Part shown: one piece after another, positions 5,194-5,831 of the stretch
Numbering within the stretch: position 1 is the first letter of the stretch
Layout: the number at the start of each line of letters is the position of its first letter
Source: Treponema sp.
Lineage (GTDB): Bacteria; Spirochaetota; Spirochaetia; Treponematales; Treponemataceae
Length of the DNA stretch: 5,831 nucleotides
Reading direction: 5' to 3'
Assembly: GCA_012799545.1 (NCBI GenBank)
Contig: JAAZLA010000247.1
Span: 1 to 5,831 of the forward strand
Made by a program: the position numbers and the translations under genes
Notes under the pieces: generated by a model
Told to the model about the DNA's origin: nothing
The model's database searches: none
What the model saw: the letters and a program-made list of their open reading frames with translations, nothing else

Positions 5194-5831
5194 ATGAAAA
5201 AAAGAGCTTTAATAAGTGTATATGATAAAGAAGGTATACTGGACTTAGCAGACTTTCTTATTAATGAAGGTTGGGAAATACTTTCCACAGGTGGCACTGC
5301 AAAATATCTAGAACAAAACAATATCTCTGTTGTAGATGTAAGTGATATAACTGGCTTTCCTGAGTGTTTAGATGGCAGGGTCAAAACGCTTCACCCAAAA
5401 ATCCATGCGGGGCTTTTAGCGCAACGCCAAAATAAAAAACACATGGAAACTCTAAAAAATCTCGACGTCTATCCCATTGATTTAGTCTGTGTCAACCTTT
5501 ATCCTTTTTTTGAAAAAGTGCAAGCAAATCTCTCTTTTGAGGAAACCATAGAGTTTATTGATATTGGTGGGCCAACAATGCTTCGCTCTGCTGCGAAAAA
5601 CTTTCAAGATGTCATAGTTATTACTGACCCAGAAGATTACTCAGAAGTCATAACAGAGATGAAAAGCTCTGTATCAAAATCCTCTGTCCCCCTAGAATTA
5701 AAAAAACGTCTTGCCGGAAAGGTTTTCAATCTTACCAGTGCCTATGATGCTGCTATTTCTCGTTTTATGCTTGAAGATGATTTTCCACCCTACCTAAATC
5801 TACCACTTATAAAGGGACAGAGCTTGCGGTA
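5194..5831 (+). CDS. purH: Bifunctional AICAR formyltransferase/IMP cyclohydrolase, N-terminal part (3' end outside window)
   Basis: PurH catalyses the last two steps of de novo IMP synthesis in the cytoplasm. The 212 complete codons cover the N-terminal IMP cyclohydrolase (MGS-like) domain: RALISVYDKEGI (4-15), STGGTAKYL (31-39), GRVKTLHPKIHAGLL (61-75), NLYPF (101-105), IDIGGPTMLRSAAKN (122-136) and TSAYDAAIS (181-189). The window ends at KGQSLR, where the family continues with the YGENPHQ motif that opens the AICAR transformylase domain. About 300 residues are therefore outside. Two repeat copies are present. One is read as KSSVP (162-166), directly after a near-copy read as KSSVS (157-161), in a segment that varies between family members. 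The other is read as GQSL (208-211), immediately before the conserved transformylase motif. The gene has its own promoter and a strong ribosome binding site; its downstream partners are not visible. Confidence 0.96.
   Translation, partial: MKKRALISVYDKEGILDLADFLINEGWEILSTGGTAKYLEQNNISVVDVSDITGFPECLDGRVKTLHPKIHAGLLAQRQNKKHMETLKNLDVYPIDLVCVNLYPFFEKVQANLSFEETIEFIDIGGPTMLRSAAKNFQDVIVITDPEDYSEVITEMKSSVSKSSVPLELKKRLAGKVFNLTSAYDAAISRFMLEDDFPPYLNLPLIKGQSLR
5662..5691 (-). repeat. Tandem pair of repeats in purH
   Basis: 5677-5691 is an exact minus-strand GATTT-subtype copy (KSSVP). It follows AAAAGCTCTGTA at 5662-5673, a CTTTT-subtype near-copy broken after CTCTGT (KSSVS). Both are in the same codon phase. 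Confidence 0.85.
5814..5825 (+). repeat. Dispersed repeat, CTTTT-like copy in purH
   Basis: GGGACAGAGCTT with exact core, read in a further frame as GQSL immediately before the LRYGENPHQ motif position. Confidence 0.82.

Noticed and set aside
93..5825. The repeats as a CRISPR array
   Set aside because: The copies are too short, irregularly spaced, on both strands and inside conserved genes.

Overview
The window is almost fully coding (about 96 percent) and AT-rich. It looks like a bacterial chromosome, most plausibly a spirochaete of the Treponema type. That assignment is an inference from gene content and base composition; no rRNA or other marker gene is present to confirm it.

Layout. Positions 1-3187 hold three overlapping plus-strand genes that form one peptidoglycan-precursor operon: the 3' part of ddl (D-Ala-D-Ala ligase), a diaminopimelate-epimerase-like gene whose active site is degenerate, and a long murD (UDP-MurNAc-Ala:D-Glu ligase). 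A 27-base convergent gap separates murD from a minus-strand long-chain acyl-CoA synthetase gene (3215-4984). A 209-base divergent intergenic region carries a promoter for each flanking gene. The 5' part of purH (final steps of de novo IMP synthesis) starts at 5194 and runs off the window.

The outstanding signal is a short dispersed repeat with core GGGACAGAG. It occurs exactly 15 times in 5.8 kb (9 on plus, 6 on minus), about once per 390 bases. Nine copies extend to GGGACAGAGGATTT; a second subtype reads GGGACAGAGCTTTT. Fourteen of the 15 exact cores lie inside protein-coding genes, in five of the six possible reading frames, so unrelated proteins share short peptides such as KSSVP, GTEDL, DRGF and LSP. 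Some copies sit in variable or expanded protein segments: murD carries six and is about 110 residues longer than usual. Others are spelled by codons of conserved motifs, for example acyl-CoA synthetase RALSFLPLSH. The pattern resembles a DNA uptake sequence or another genome-wide iterated motif more than ordinary intergenic REP elements. Its function cannot be decided from this window.

A second point of interest is the DapF-like protein between ddl and murD. It keeps the DapF fold signature but has lost one catalytic cysteine and most substrate-binding residues, so it is probably a pseudoenzyme or a protein of changed function.
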